A stretch of 17,877 bases of DNA. It comes from Flavobacterium psychrophilum. Its GTDB lineage: Bacteria; Bacteroidota; Bacteroidia; Flavobacteriales; Flavobacteriaceae. The stretch spans positions 1 to 17,877 of the forward strand of contig CALPPS020000054.1 in assembly GCA_943325515.2 (NCBI GenBank). The letters run 5' to 3'. Positions 1 through 6,697 of the stretch are shown piece by piece. The notes under the pieces are model-generated. The model did not search any database. It was not told the DNA's origin and saw nothing but the letters and a program-made list of their open reading frames with translations. Position numbers and translations under genes: made by a program. Position 1 is the stretch's first letter, and every line of letters begins with the position of its first letter.

Positions 1-555
1 ACCAGATGGATGACTTTTACCATAAGCTAAAACGTTTTCAACTCTACCTGCTACTGCTGTAACACTTTTTTCTTGTGTTTTTAAGCCTTCTATTAATTTA
101 TCTTTTTCTTTGTCAAATTCTTCTTGAGTAAAGTTTGGCGACAAAGCACCTTCTGCCATTAATTCTAGTATTCTTGAAGCATATTTTGACAATCCGCTTG
201 CATATGCGCCAGACGAAAAGAAGTTTATGTTTGCTCCTAGAAAATCGATTTCTTCATTGAAAGCATCTTTAGATGTTTTTGTTGAACCGTTTCCGATCAG
301 GCTACTTGTTAAATCATCAACACCTTTTTTATCTCCTTCAGCATAGGGAGTATTGTCTATACTTAAATTAAATGAAACCCTTGGAAGTTTATGGTTTTCA
401 ACTACTAAAACTTTTAAACCGTTTGGCAACGAAAAAGTTTCTGGTTTTTTTATGTTTATTGATGGTGCTGGACCTGGCTTCGGTTGAGTTCTGTCTTGTG
501 CTTGCATAATAAAAGTTAAAAACAAGCTTGATACTACTATAATTGATTTTTTCAT
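1..555 (-). CDS. M16 family peptidase, non-catalytic-type subunit (partial, N-terminal part)
   Basis: The start codon is at 555 and the frame stays open to the left edge, giving 185 residues; the C-terminus lies outside the window. The protein begins with a signal peptide (MKKSIIVVSSLFLTFIMQAQ), so it is exported. A proline-rich linker follows, then the M16 N-terminal fold (FSLPNGLKVLVVENHKLPRVSFNL). Where active M16 enzymes carry HxxEH, this protein reads GVDDLTSSLIGNGS, so the zinc site is absent. In this family, adjacent genes often encode a catalytic and a non-catalytic half that pair like the mitochondrial processing peptidase subunits. The gene starts 10 bases after the stop of the catalytic M16 gene upstream, so they are almost certainly co-transcribed. 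Partnership between the two products is inferred from family and position. Confidence 0.9.
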   Translation of the reverse strand, partial: MKKSIIVVSSLFLTFIMQAQDRTQPKPGPAPSINIKKPETFSLPNGLKVLVVENHKLPRVSFNLSIDNTPYAEGDKKGVDDLTSSLIGNGSTKTSKDAFNEEIDFLGANINFFSSGAYASGLSKYASRILELMAEGALSPNFTQEEFDKEKDKLIEGLKTQEKSVTAVAGRVENVLAYGKSHPSG

Positions 556-565
556 TTTCTTAAGT

Positions 566-1921
566 TTATTTGTTTTGCTTCGCCTGTTCACCTACGTTCG
601 AGTCAGCTTTGTCTTTTGCAGCAACGTAATCAAGGATTAAACGTTGATTAGGATTTAAGAATTTTTTTGCCACAGCTCTAATTTCTTCACGAGTGATAGA
701 ACGATACATATCAATTTCGGTATTGATTAGATTTACATCGCCATACAATAAATAGTATGTCGCCAAATTTTCTGCAACACCCTCAACACTTGCATTGTTG
801 TCTACATAATTGTTTTCGTTGATGTTTTGTAATTTTTGAAAATCTTTCTCAGAAATCAAATCAGTTTGTAGTTTCACAATTTCTTCATCAATTTCTCTGA
901 CTAAATCAGCTGAAGTGTTTTCGCCTTGAGGCATTCCATAAAGAATATATTGACCATAGTCTTCTTGGCTATAATTGAATGCGCCAATTTGTAGGGCCAT
1001 TTTTTTATCGTCAACAATTTTTTTATACAATTTCGAACTTTTTCCTTCACTTAAATAAGTAGAAATCATATCTAAAATTCTAGCGTCACGAGTTTTCATT
1101 GATGGCGTTCTGTAGGCAGCAACCACCATTGGTTTTTGGATGTTTGAATCTTCAAAAGAAGCATGAATAGTTTCTGTAATTGGTGCTTCAACAAAAGTTT
1201 CTTTTTTCAATTCTACTCCCCTTGGAATTGGACCAAAATATTTTTCAATCCAAGCTTTAGTTTGAGCTACGTCAATTTGCCCGGCTACTACCAAAACAGC
1301 ATTGTTAGGCGAATAGAATTTTTTGTTGAAAGCTTGAAATTCTTCAAGTTTTGAAGCGTCTAAGTGAGCCATGGAGCCAATAGTCGCCCAACGGTATGGG
1401 TGCACTTTGAACATGTTTTTCTTTACTTCAGCAATCAATTGACCATAAGGCTGATTGTCTACACGAAGTCTTTTTTCTTCTTTTACAACTTCGTTTTGGG
1501 TATCTACGCCAATTTGGTTAATTACTGGATGCATTAAACGTTCAGACTCCATCCATAAACCTAATTCGGTATTGTTTGATGGGAAAACTTCGAAATAATA
1601 AGTTCTATCTTCAGAGGTATTGGCATTATTAGTTCCTCCATTAGAAGTTACTGTTTTCATCCATTCACCTCTTTTGATGTTTTCTGTTCCTTCGAATAAT
1701 AAATGTTCAAAAAAGTGAGCAAAACCTGTTCTTTCTGGGTTTTCGTCTTTTGAACCTACATGATACATTACTGAGGTAATTACAACTGGCGCAGACGGAT
1801 CGTTGTGTAAAATAACGTGCAACCCGTTTGGCAAATCATATTCCTCAAAAGCTACCTTTTGGGCATGAGCCATTCCTCCAAGCATAAGCATTGAACTTAA
1901 AGCGATTAGTGATTTTTTCAT
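566..1921 (-). CDS. Secreted zinc-dependent M16 (pitrilysin-type) peptidase
   Basis: A 451-residue exported metallopeptidase. Residues 1-20 form a signal peptide ending AHA before QKVAFEEY. The N-terminal M16 domain has the inverted zinc motif H69-F-F-E72-H73 (HFFEHLLFEGT), and the distal zinc glutamate is Glu148 or Glu149 in NEVVKEEKR. The second M16 domain covers roughly residues 190-375 (FYSPNNAVLVVAG and onwards). The length is right for a two-domain half-barrel M16 protein that needs a partner to close the chamber. The partner is probably the zinc-less M16 protein encoded 10 bases downstream. The likely role is degradation of peptides in the periplasm or at the cell surface; the substrate cannot be read from the sequence. 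A weak promoter-like TACTTTTG lies at 1992-1985 on the minus strand, without a clear -33 box. Confidence 0.93.
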   Translation of the reverse strand: MKKSLIALSSMLMLGGMAHAQKVAFEEYDLPNGLHVILHNDPSAPVVITSVMYHVGSKDENPERTGFAHFFEHLLFEGTENIKRGEWMKTVTSNGGTNNANTSEDRTYYFEVFPSNNTELGLWMESERLMHPVINQIGVDTQNEVVKEEKRLRVDNQPYGQLIAEVKKNMFKVHPYRWATIGSMAHLDASKLEEFQAFNKKFYSPNNAVLVVAGQIDVAQTKAWIEKYFGPIPRGVELKKETFVEAPITETIHASFEDSNIQKPMVVAAYRTPSMKTRDARILDMISTYLSEGKSSKLYKKIVDDKKMALQIGAFNYSQEDYGQYILYGMPQGENTSADLVREIDEEIVKLQTDLISEKDFQKLQNINENNYVDNNASVEGVAENLATYYLLYGDVNLINTEIDMYRSITREEIRAVAKKFLNPNQRLILDYVAAKDKADSNVGEQAKQNK

Positions 1922-2087
1922 AAAAAATTGAAATTTTTTCGTTGATTACGTAGGTTAGTAGTCCAACCATTTGATTTGTTACATCAAAAGTACTTTTTTT
2001 TTCTTTGAATTTATAAGAATTAAAAAAAATATCTTCCACACTTTCAAATTTCTTAAAAAGCAGTTACAAACTTTTTTTAGGAAAGTG

Positions 2088-2117
2088 TTGCGTGTGAAAC
2101 AAATAGTAGTATATTTG
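2088..2117 (+). promoter_or_regulatory. Bacteroidota-type promoter of rplU-rpmA
   Basis: A TTG at 2088-2090 is followed after 19 bases by TATATTTG at 2110-2117. This matches the phylum's -33/-7 pattern (TTTG ... TAnnTTTG). Transcription would begin about 7 bases downstream, leaving a leader of about 25 bases before the rplU ATG at 2150. Confidence 0.75.
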
Positions 2118-2149
2118 CACACTTAAAAAATTAATTAAACATCATTGTT

Positions 2150-2620
2150 ATGTACGCAATCGTAGAGATAGCAGGGCAACAATTTAAAGTAAGCAAAGAC
2201 TTAAAGGTTTATGTTCACCGTTTAGCTAATGAAGAAGGTTCAAAAGTTTCTTTTGACAAAGTTCTTTTATTAGATGATAATGGAAACATTACTTTAGGCG
2301 CCCCAGCTATAGAAGGTGCTTCAGTAGAAGCCAAAGTGTTACAACACTTAAAAGGAGACAAAGTAATCGTTTTCAAAAAGAAAAGAAGAAAAGGTTACAA
2401 GAAAAGAAATGGGCACAGACAATCTTTCACTCAAATTCTGATTGAAGGGATTAGCGCAACCAGTGCAAAAAAAGCGGTTAAAGCTGAGAAAGTAACAGCA
2501 GAACCTAAAGTAGAAAAAGCAGAAAAAGTAGAAAAAGCAGTAAAAGTAGCAGCGCCAAAAGCGCCAAAAGCTACTAAAGTAAAAAAAACTGATGCTACTG
2601 CAACTGAAGATAACATTTAA
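2150..2620 (+). CDS. rplU: 50S ribosomal protein L21
   Basis: L21 binds 23S rRNA in the large ribosomal subunit. Residues 1-101 are a complete L21: MYAIVEIAGQQFKV at the start and the signature KVIVFKKKRRKGYKKRNGHR at about 71-90. The usual length is near 103 residues, but this protein has 156. The extra 55 residues (about 102-156) are a low-complexity tail of Lys, Ala, Glu and Val with repeated KAEKVEKA-like segments and an acidic end. Tails of this kind occur on ribosomal proteins in Bacteroidota (recalled, not checked). rpmA follows after 19 bases, the standard L21-L27 pair, driven by the promoter at 2088-2117. Confidence 0.97.
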   Translation: MYAIVEIAGQQFKVSKDLKVYVHRLANEEGSKVSFDKVLLLDDNGNITLGAPAIEGASVEAKVLQHLKGDKVIVFKKKRRKGYKKRNGHRQSFTQILIEGISATSAKKAVKAEKVTAEPKVEKAEKVEKAVKVAAPKAPKATKVKKTDATATEDNI

Positions 2621-2639
2621 TATTTAAAACTTATACGTC

Positions 2640-2900
2640 ATGGCTCACAAGAAAGGTGTCGGTAGTTCTAAGAATGGTAGAGAATCAGAATCCAAACGTT
2701 TAGGCGTTAAGATTTATGGTGGTCAAGCAGCCATAGCTGGAAATATCATCGTTAGACAAAGAGGTTCTAAACACAATCCAGGAGAAAACGTTTACATGGG
2801 TAAAGATCATACCTTACATGCAAAAGTTGATGGAATTGTGAAATTTCAGAAAAAAGGAGAAAACAAATCTTTTGTTTCTATCCTTCCATTCGAAGCATAA
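2640..2900 (+). CDS. rpmA: 50S ribosomal protein L27
   Basis: An 86-residue L27, normal in length. It begins [24 protein letters not shown]; the flexible N-terminus of L27 reaches toward the peptidyl transferase centre and contacts tRNA. The conserved GNIIVRQRG and [15 protein letters not shown] segments are present. There is no N-terminal cleavage extension of the Firmicutes type, since the protein starts directly with MAHKKG. The gene sits 19 bases downstream of rplU and is followed by a strong intrinsic terminator at 2922-2951, so the two genes form a complete operon. Confidence 0.98.
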   Translation: MAHKKGVGSSKNGRESESKRLGVKIYGGQAAIAGNIIVRQRGSKHNPGENVYMGKDHTLHAKVDGIVKFQKKGENKSFVSILPFEA

Positions 2901-2921
2901 GAACAACTCTCATTATCATAT

Positions 2922-2958
2922 AAAACCAGTTCATTGTTATGAACTGGTTTTTTGTTTT
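2922..2958 (+). terminator. Intrinsic terminator of rplU-rpmA
   Basis: A perfect 13-bp stem (2922-2934 with 2939-2951, core ACCAGTTCAT/ATGAACTGGT) closes a 4-base loop and runs into T-rich sequence up to 2959. It lies 22 bases after the rpmA stop. Confidence 0.9.
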
Positions 2959-2959
2959 T

Positions 2960-2980
2960 AATCTGAACTCGTTTCAGATT
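2960..2980. repeat. Short inverted repeat downstream of the rpmA terminator
   Basis: AATCTGAA (2960-2967) and TTCAGATT (2973-2980) form an 8-bp perfect stem around a 5-base loop, CTCGT. It directly follows the rpmA terminator and has no T-run. From memory, similar TGAA-CTCG-TTCA hairpins are scattered between genes in Flavobacterium genomes, so this may be one copy of a dispersed element. The rest of the gap, 2981-3105, shows no gene or clear signal. Confidence 0.5.
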
Positions 2981-3105
2981 CAAATTATTTTATTTAGCTA
3001 GTAACCCTGTTGTTTTTTGGATTCCATATTCCTGTTTTCAACAGTACTTCTTCGAAGATTTTCATTATAATCAGCGCTTATTGAGAATGGGATTATTTCT
3101 ATATT

Positions 3106-3155
3106 AAAACCCCTTGCCTTTAAAGTGAACTAAATTCAGTAAGGCAAGGGGTTTT
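3106..3155 (-). terminator. Probable terminator of ahcY (bidirectional shape)
   Basis: A perfect 15-bp stem (3106-3120 with 3141-3155, core ACCCCTTGCCTT) encloses a 20-base loop. Read on the minus strand it lies 44 bases past the ahcY stop and ends in TTTT. On the plus strand the 3' arm also ends in TTTT, so it could act as a backstop for rpmA readthrough. The long loop is unusual for a terminator. Confidence 0.7.
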
Positions 3156-3198
3156 ATCTTAAAAACTTCGTACTTTGTGTTTAGTACTAGGTCTTTTG

Positions 3199-4515
3199 TT
3201 AGTATCTGTAATACTCTGGCTTGAATGGACCTTTAACGTCAACACCAATATAATCAGCTTGGTCTGTGCGTAAGGTTTCTAATTCAACACCTAATTTTGC
3301 TAAGTGTAACATCGCTACTTTTTCATCTAAATGTTTCGGTAACATATAAACTTCGTTTTTGTATGCCGCACTGTTATTCCACAATTCTAATTGCGCCAAT
3401 GTTTGGTTAGTAAATGAATTACTCATTACAAAACTTGGGTGACCTGTAGCACAACCTAAGTTTACCAAACGACCTTCAGCCAAGATAAGGATGTCTTTTC
3501 CTGCGATAGTATATTTATCTACTTGTGGTTTAATTTCTACTTTAGAAGCTCCGTGGTTTTTGTTCAACCAAGCCATATCAATTTCGTTGTCAAAGTGACC
3601 AATGTTACAAACGATAGTTTTGTCTTTCATTTGCTCAAAGTGAGAACCCAAAACGATATCTTTATTTCCAGTAGTGGTGATGATAATATCAGCTGTAGCG
3701 ATAACGGTATTTAATTTTTTCACTTCAAAACCGTCCATAGCTGCTTGTAAAGCACAGATTGGATCAATTTCAGTAACGGTTACAATAGAACCAGCACCAC
3801 GGAAAGAAGCCGCAGTTCCTTTTCCAACATCACCATAACCACAAACAATAACTCTTTTTCCAGCTAACATAATATCAGTAGCACGACGAACTGCATCTAC
3901 AGCCGATTCTTTACAACCGTATTTGTTATCAAATTTTGATTTTGTGACTGAATCATTAACATTGATGGCTGGCATGTATAAAGTTCCGTTTTTCATTCTT
4001 TCGTACAAACGGTGAACTCCTGTTGTAGTTTCTTCAGATAACCCTTTAATTCCAGGAATCAATTCAGGGTAACGGTCGAAAACCATGTTGGTTAAATCTC
4101 CACCATCATCAAGAATCATGTTTAATGGCTGACGGTCTTCGCCAAAGAATAAAGTTTGTTCGATACACCAATCAAAAGATTCTTCGTCTAAACCTTTCCA
4201 AGCATATACTTGAATTCCTGCAGCAGCTATAGCCGCAGCAGCTTGATCTTGAGTAGAAAAAATATTACAAGATGACCAAGTAACCTCCGCTCCAAGAGCA
4301 ATTAATGTTTCAATCAAAACAGCCGTTTGGATTGTCATGTGAAGACATCCAGCAATGCGTGCTCCTTTTAAAGGTTGACTAGCGCCATATTCAGCACGAA
4401 GCGCCATTAATCCTGGCATTTCGGCTTCTGCTAATTCAATTTCTTTTCTTCCCCAAGCTGCCAAGTTAATATCTTTAACTTTATAAGCTACAAATGGTAA
4501 TGTTTGTGTACTCAT
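3199..4515 (-). CDS. ahcY: Adenosylhomocysteinase (S-adenosyl-L-homocysteine hydrolase)
   Basis: A 438-residue cytoplasmic NAD-dependent enzyme that reversibly splits S-adenosylhomocysteine into adenosine and homocysteine. This removes the inhibitory by-product of methylation and feeds the methionine cycle. Seen in the sequence: signature 1, [15 protein letters not shown] (82-96); the NAD-binding glycine loop GYGDVGKG (226-233); the substrate-site segment GHFDNEIDM (306-314); and the C-terminus FKPEYYRY, which matches the family's KP-x-x-YRY ending that reaches into the neighbouring subunit's cofactor site. The start at 4515 gives [30 protein letters not shown], a normal N-terminus. The gene stands alone, convergent with rplU-rpmA and divergent from the PPTase operon. 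Confidence 0.97.
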   Translation of the reverse strand: MSTQTLPFVAYKVKDINLAAWGRKEIELAEAEMPGLMALRAEYGASQPLKGARIAGCLHMTIQTAVLIETLIALGAEVTWSSCNIFSTQDQAAAAIAAAGIQVYAWKGLDEESFDWCIEQTLFFGEDRQPLNMILDDGGDLTNMVFDRYPELIPGIKGLSEETTTGVHRLYERMKNGTLYMPAINVNDSVTKSKFDNKYGCKESAVDAVRRATDIMLAGKRVIVCGYGDVGKGTAASFRGAGSIVTVTEIDPICALQAAMDGFEVKKLNTVIATADIIITTTGNKDIVLGSHFEQMKDKTIVCNIGHFDNEIDMAWLNKNHGASKVEIKPQVDKYTIAGKDILILAEGRLVNLGCATGHPSFVMSNSFTNQTLAQLELWNNSAAYKNEVYMLPKHLDEKVAMLHLAKLGVELETLRTDQADYIGVDVKGPFKPEYYRY

Positions 4516-4548
4516 CTATTATGTATATTTGTTTTTTTTATTTCGGTG

Positions 4549-4556
4549 CAAAGCTA
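4549..4556 (-). promoter_or_regulatory. Candidate -7 box of ahcY
   Basis: On the minus strand 4556-4549 reads TAGCTTTG, a full match to TAnnTTTG, 34 bases upstream of the ahcY start codon. A matching TTTG -33 box is not visible; the expected place is a T-rich run. The gap 4516-4653 must also hold the promoter for the divergent PPTase operon, for which no convincing box was seen. Confidence 0.5.
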
Positions 4557-4653
4557 CATAATAGAAAAGAATTAAAAAAAGGTTTTTTGTTTTTTTGTGA
4601 ATTGTTTAGTCACTTAATTTTCTGAAATACAAACAGATAATTTTAATTTACCC

Positions 4654-5367
4654 ATGCCATTATTCAAAATTATTTCATTAAATAGTTATACTCAAGTTTT
4701 TCTTTGGAAAATCACCGAGACTTTTGATGAATTGTTTCGAAGTGTGGTATTAAGAGATGATTCACTGGCAAGACTAGAAGGCATGAAATCTGAAAGCCAT
4801 CAAAAAGGATTTTTGAGTGTGAGAAGATTATTAATGGAAGCTGGGTATAGTGACTTTGATTTGTATTATGATGATTTTGGCAAACCGCATTTGAGAGAAG
4901 CGGGAAGCGGGAAACGGGAAGCGGGAAGTAACTTCCATCTTCCATCCTCCAGCCCAAAACATATCTCTATTTCACATTCCCATAATTTTTCAGCAATAAC
5001 AATTAGCGAAAATAGTATCGGTATTGATTTAGAAATAGTAAAAGAAAAAACTTTAAAAATAGCACCTCGTTTTATGGAGATTTCACATCTTGAATATTTA
5101 TCAAATGAGGAAAAGATTCAAAAAGCAACTGTTATATGGGGAATCAAAGAATCGATTTTTAAAATCAAAAATGTAATAGGCATAAGCTTTAAAGATCATA
5201 TTTTTGAGCAAGATTTTGTTTTAGTAGATAAAAAATGTATAGTCGAATTGCGATTTAATAATAGCATAGAGTATTTTGATATTGTCTTTGATTTCATCGA
5301 AGAGTATGTTTTTGTATGTGCGTTTAACTCCGTTCCGTTCGGCTTAGCCTCGGGTGAAAAGAAGTAA
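4654..5367 (+). CDS. 4'-phosphopantetheinyl transferase superfamily protein (Sfp/AcpT-like)
   Basis: The family moves the phosphopantetheine arm of coenzyme A onto a serine of acyl or peptidyl carrier proteins. The 237 residues show FGKPHL (75-80), the histidine motif HISISHSHNF (103-112), the magnesium motif GIDLE (Asp125, Glu127) and the second catalytic segment WGIKESIFK (162-170, with Lys165 and Glu166). Two parts look foreign. Residues about 81-101, between FGKPHL and HISISH, are encoded by 7-base tandem repeats meeting in a palindrome (4897-4952). The last dozen residues (NSVPFGLASGEKK) come from an unusually GC-rich stretch. The catalytic motifs are intact, so the enzyme is probably active. 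The stop overlaps the next start by one base. The carrier substrate is unknown; it could be fatty-acid ACP or a secondary pathway. Confidence 0.9.
   Translation: MPLFKIISLNSYTQVFLWKITETFDELFRSVVLRDDSLARLEGMKSESHQKGFLSVRRLLMEAGYSDFDLYYDDFGKPHLREAGSGKREAGSNFHLPSSSPKHISISHSHNFSAITISENSIGIDLEIVKEKTLKIAPRFMEISHLEYLSNEEKIQKATVIWGIKESIFKIKNVIGISFKDHIFEQDFVLVDKKCIVELRFNNSIEYFDIVFDFIEEYVFVCAFNSVPFGLASGEKK
4897..4952. repeat. Palindromic 7-base tandem repeat inserted in frame in the PPTase gene
   Basis: Five 7-base units run from 4897: GAAGCGG, GAAGCGG, GAAACGG, GAAGCGG, then GAAGTAA. They are followed from 4932 by CTTCCAT, CTTCCAT and CCTCCAG, which is the same heptamer family in reverse orientation. 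The two arrays meet in a 13-bp palindrome, 4924-4936 (GGAAGT-A-ACTTCC), so the block can fold into a stepped hairpin. It adds about 19-21 residues and keeps the reading frame. Confidence 0.85.
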
Positions 5368-6080
5368 TGAAAGATATCTACAACAATATTCTTAGTGCAA
5401 AATTTCGGTTTATAAAGCTTTTAGCCATTCTACTGGATCCAGATAAATTGGATTTTGATAAAATGCCTGAATTAGTTTCAAAAATAAACAAATCGCCTGC
5501 AACACATATTTTGGTTGGTGGAAGTTCTTTTGAAGGCAACCATTTAAATGAATTAATAATTGCAATAAAAAGTAAAACAAGTTTGCCAATTTTACTTTTT
5601 CCTGGTCATTCTTCCCAAATCTCTGTTGAAGCGGATGGTATTTTATTTCTACAATTACTCTCGGGAAGAAATCCTGATTATTTAATTGAACATCAAATTG
5701 AAGCCGTTCCAATTTTAGAAAAAACAAATTTAGAAATTATTTCCACGGGTTATATTCTTATTGAAAGTGGTGGCGAAACAGCTGTAGAAAGAGTTAGTAA
5801 AACCAAACCTTTAGATAGAAATAATGACGATTACGTTTCCCAAACGGCCAAAGCAGGAGAAATGATTGGCAATAAACTAATTTACCTCGAAGCGGGAAGC
5901 GGCGCTCAAAAAGCTATTCCTTTGGAAATGATTTCTTCTGTTTCAAAAAGAATTTCAATTCCTTTGATTGTTGGCGGTGGTATTCGTTCCAAAAAACAAA
6001 TAGACGAAGCATTTGAAAATGGCGCTGATATGGTGGTCATAGGTACCGCTTTTGAAAATGACATAAACTTTTTTGACTAA
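5367..6080 (+). CDS. Geranylgeranylglyceryl phosphate synthase family protein (GGGPS/PcrB-like)
   Basis: A 237-residue TIM-barrel prenyltransferase. The family joins a polyprenyl diphosphate to sn-glycerol-1-phosphate through an ether bond, the first committed step of archaeal lipids. In Bacillus, PcrB uses a heptaprenyl donor; the role in Bacteroidota is not settled. Seen in order: LLDPDK (22-27), VGGSS (50-54), FPG (78-80), STGYILIESGGETAVE (126-141), YLEAGSGA (173-180) and IVGGGIRS (201-208), which bind the diphosphate and glycerol phosphate. Length and motifs are complete. ATG at 5367 overlaps the PPTase stop by one base, and the stop at 6078-6080 overlaps the pnuC start by one base, indicating translational coupling. 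Assignment to the family is firm; chain length of the prenyl donor cannot be told here. Confidence 0.92.
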   Translation: MKDIYNNILSAKFRFIKLLAILLDPDKLDFDKMPELVSKINKSPATHILVGGSSFEGNHLNELIIAIKSKTSLPILLFPGHSSQISVEADGILFLQLLSGRNPDYLIEHQIEAVPILEKTNLEIISTGYILIESGGETAVERVSKTKPLDRNNDDYVSQTAKAGEMIGNKLIYLEAGSGAQKAIPLEMISSVSKRISIPLIVGGGIRSKKQIDEAFENGADMVVIGTAFENDINFFD

Positions 6081-6697
6081 TGCTTGAATTCCTATTTTCT
6101 CAATATAGAAACTATCCAATCCATGAGATTGTCTTGGAAATTACTGCGATTATTTTCGGGTTATTAAGCGTTTGGTTTGCCAAAAAAGATAATATTTTGG
6201 TTTTTCCAACAGGCATTATCAACACAGCTATTTATGTTTATTTGCTTTGGAAATGGACTTTACTCGGTGATATGATGATTAACTTTTATTATGTGGTCAT
6301 GAGCGTTTATGGTTGGTACCATTGGACACGTAAGAAAGAGAATGTAGTTGAATATCCCATTTCCCGAATGACTTTTTCAGAAAAGAAATGGTCATTCATC
6401 ATTTTTGTGTTAACAATTCTATTTGTAGTGTCGGTTTACACATTTTTTGATAAATTTACCCATTGGACATCATACGTTGATACTGTGGTCACAGGAATTT
6501 TTTTCGTTGGAATGTGGCTCATGGCACGACGAAAAATTGAGAATTGGATTTTATGGATTATTGGTGATATCATTTCCATACCAATGTATTTTGTCAAAGG
6601 ATATTCATTCACGAGTATCCAATATTTAATTTTTACAATTATTGCCATTTATGGCTTTTTAGAATGGAAGAGAATAGTAAAAGAAAAGACAGTCTAG
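6080..6697 (+). CDS. pnuC: Nicotinamide riboside transporter PnuC
   Basis: A 205-residue inner-membrane protein with about seven hydrophobic spans. PnuC imports nicotinamide riboside for NAD synthesis by facilitated diffusion coupled to phosphorylation inside the cell. Recognisable segments are LEITAIIFGLLSVWFAKKDNILVFPTGIINTAIYVYLLWKWTLLGDMMINFYYVVMSVYGWYHW in the first half and GDIISIPMYFVKGY...TIIAIYGFLEWKR near the end, both typical of the family. The start overlaps the upstream stop by one base and the end overlaps the DUF4301 gene by 34 bases. The nicotinamide riboside kinase (NadR-like) that would trap the substrate is not beside it in this window. Related vitamins are conceivable substrates, but the motifs favour the riboside. 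Confidence 0.9.
   Translation: MLEFLFSQYRNYPIHEIVLEITAIIFGLLSVWFAKKDNILVFPTGIINTAIYVYLLWKWTLLGDMMINFYYVVMSVYGWYHWTRKKENVVEYPISRMTFSEKKWSFIIFVLTILFVVSVYTFFDKFTHWTSYVDTVVTGIFFVGMWLMARRKIENWILWIIGDIISIPMYFVKGYSFTSIQYLIFTIIAIYGFLEWKRIVKEKTV

Noticed and set aside
2431..2616. Antisense open frame over the L21 tail
   Set aside because: Its Ala/Phe/Thr-rich sequence is just the complement of the Lys/Ala/Glu repeat codons.
5410..5727. 105-residue antisense open frame in the GGGPS gene
   Set aside because: Lies wholly inside a gene with full catalytic motifs and has no features of its own.
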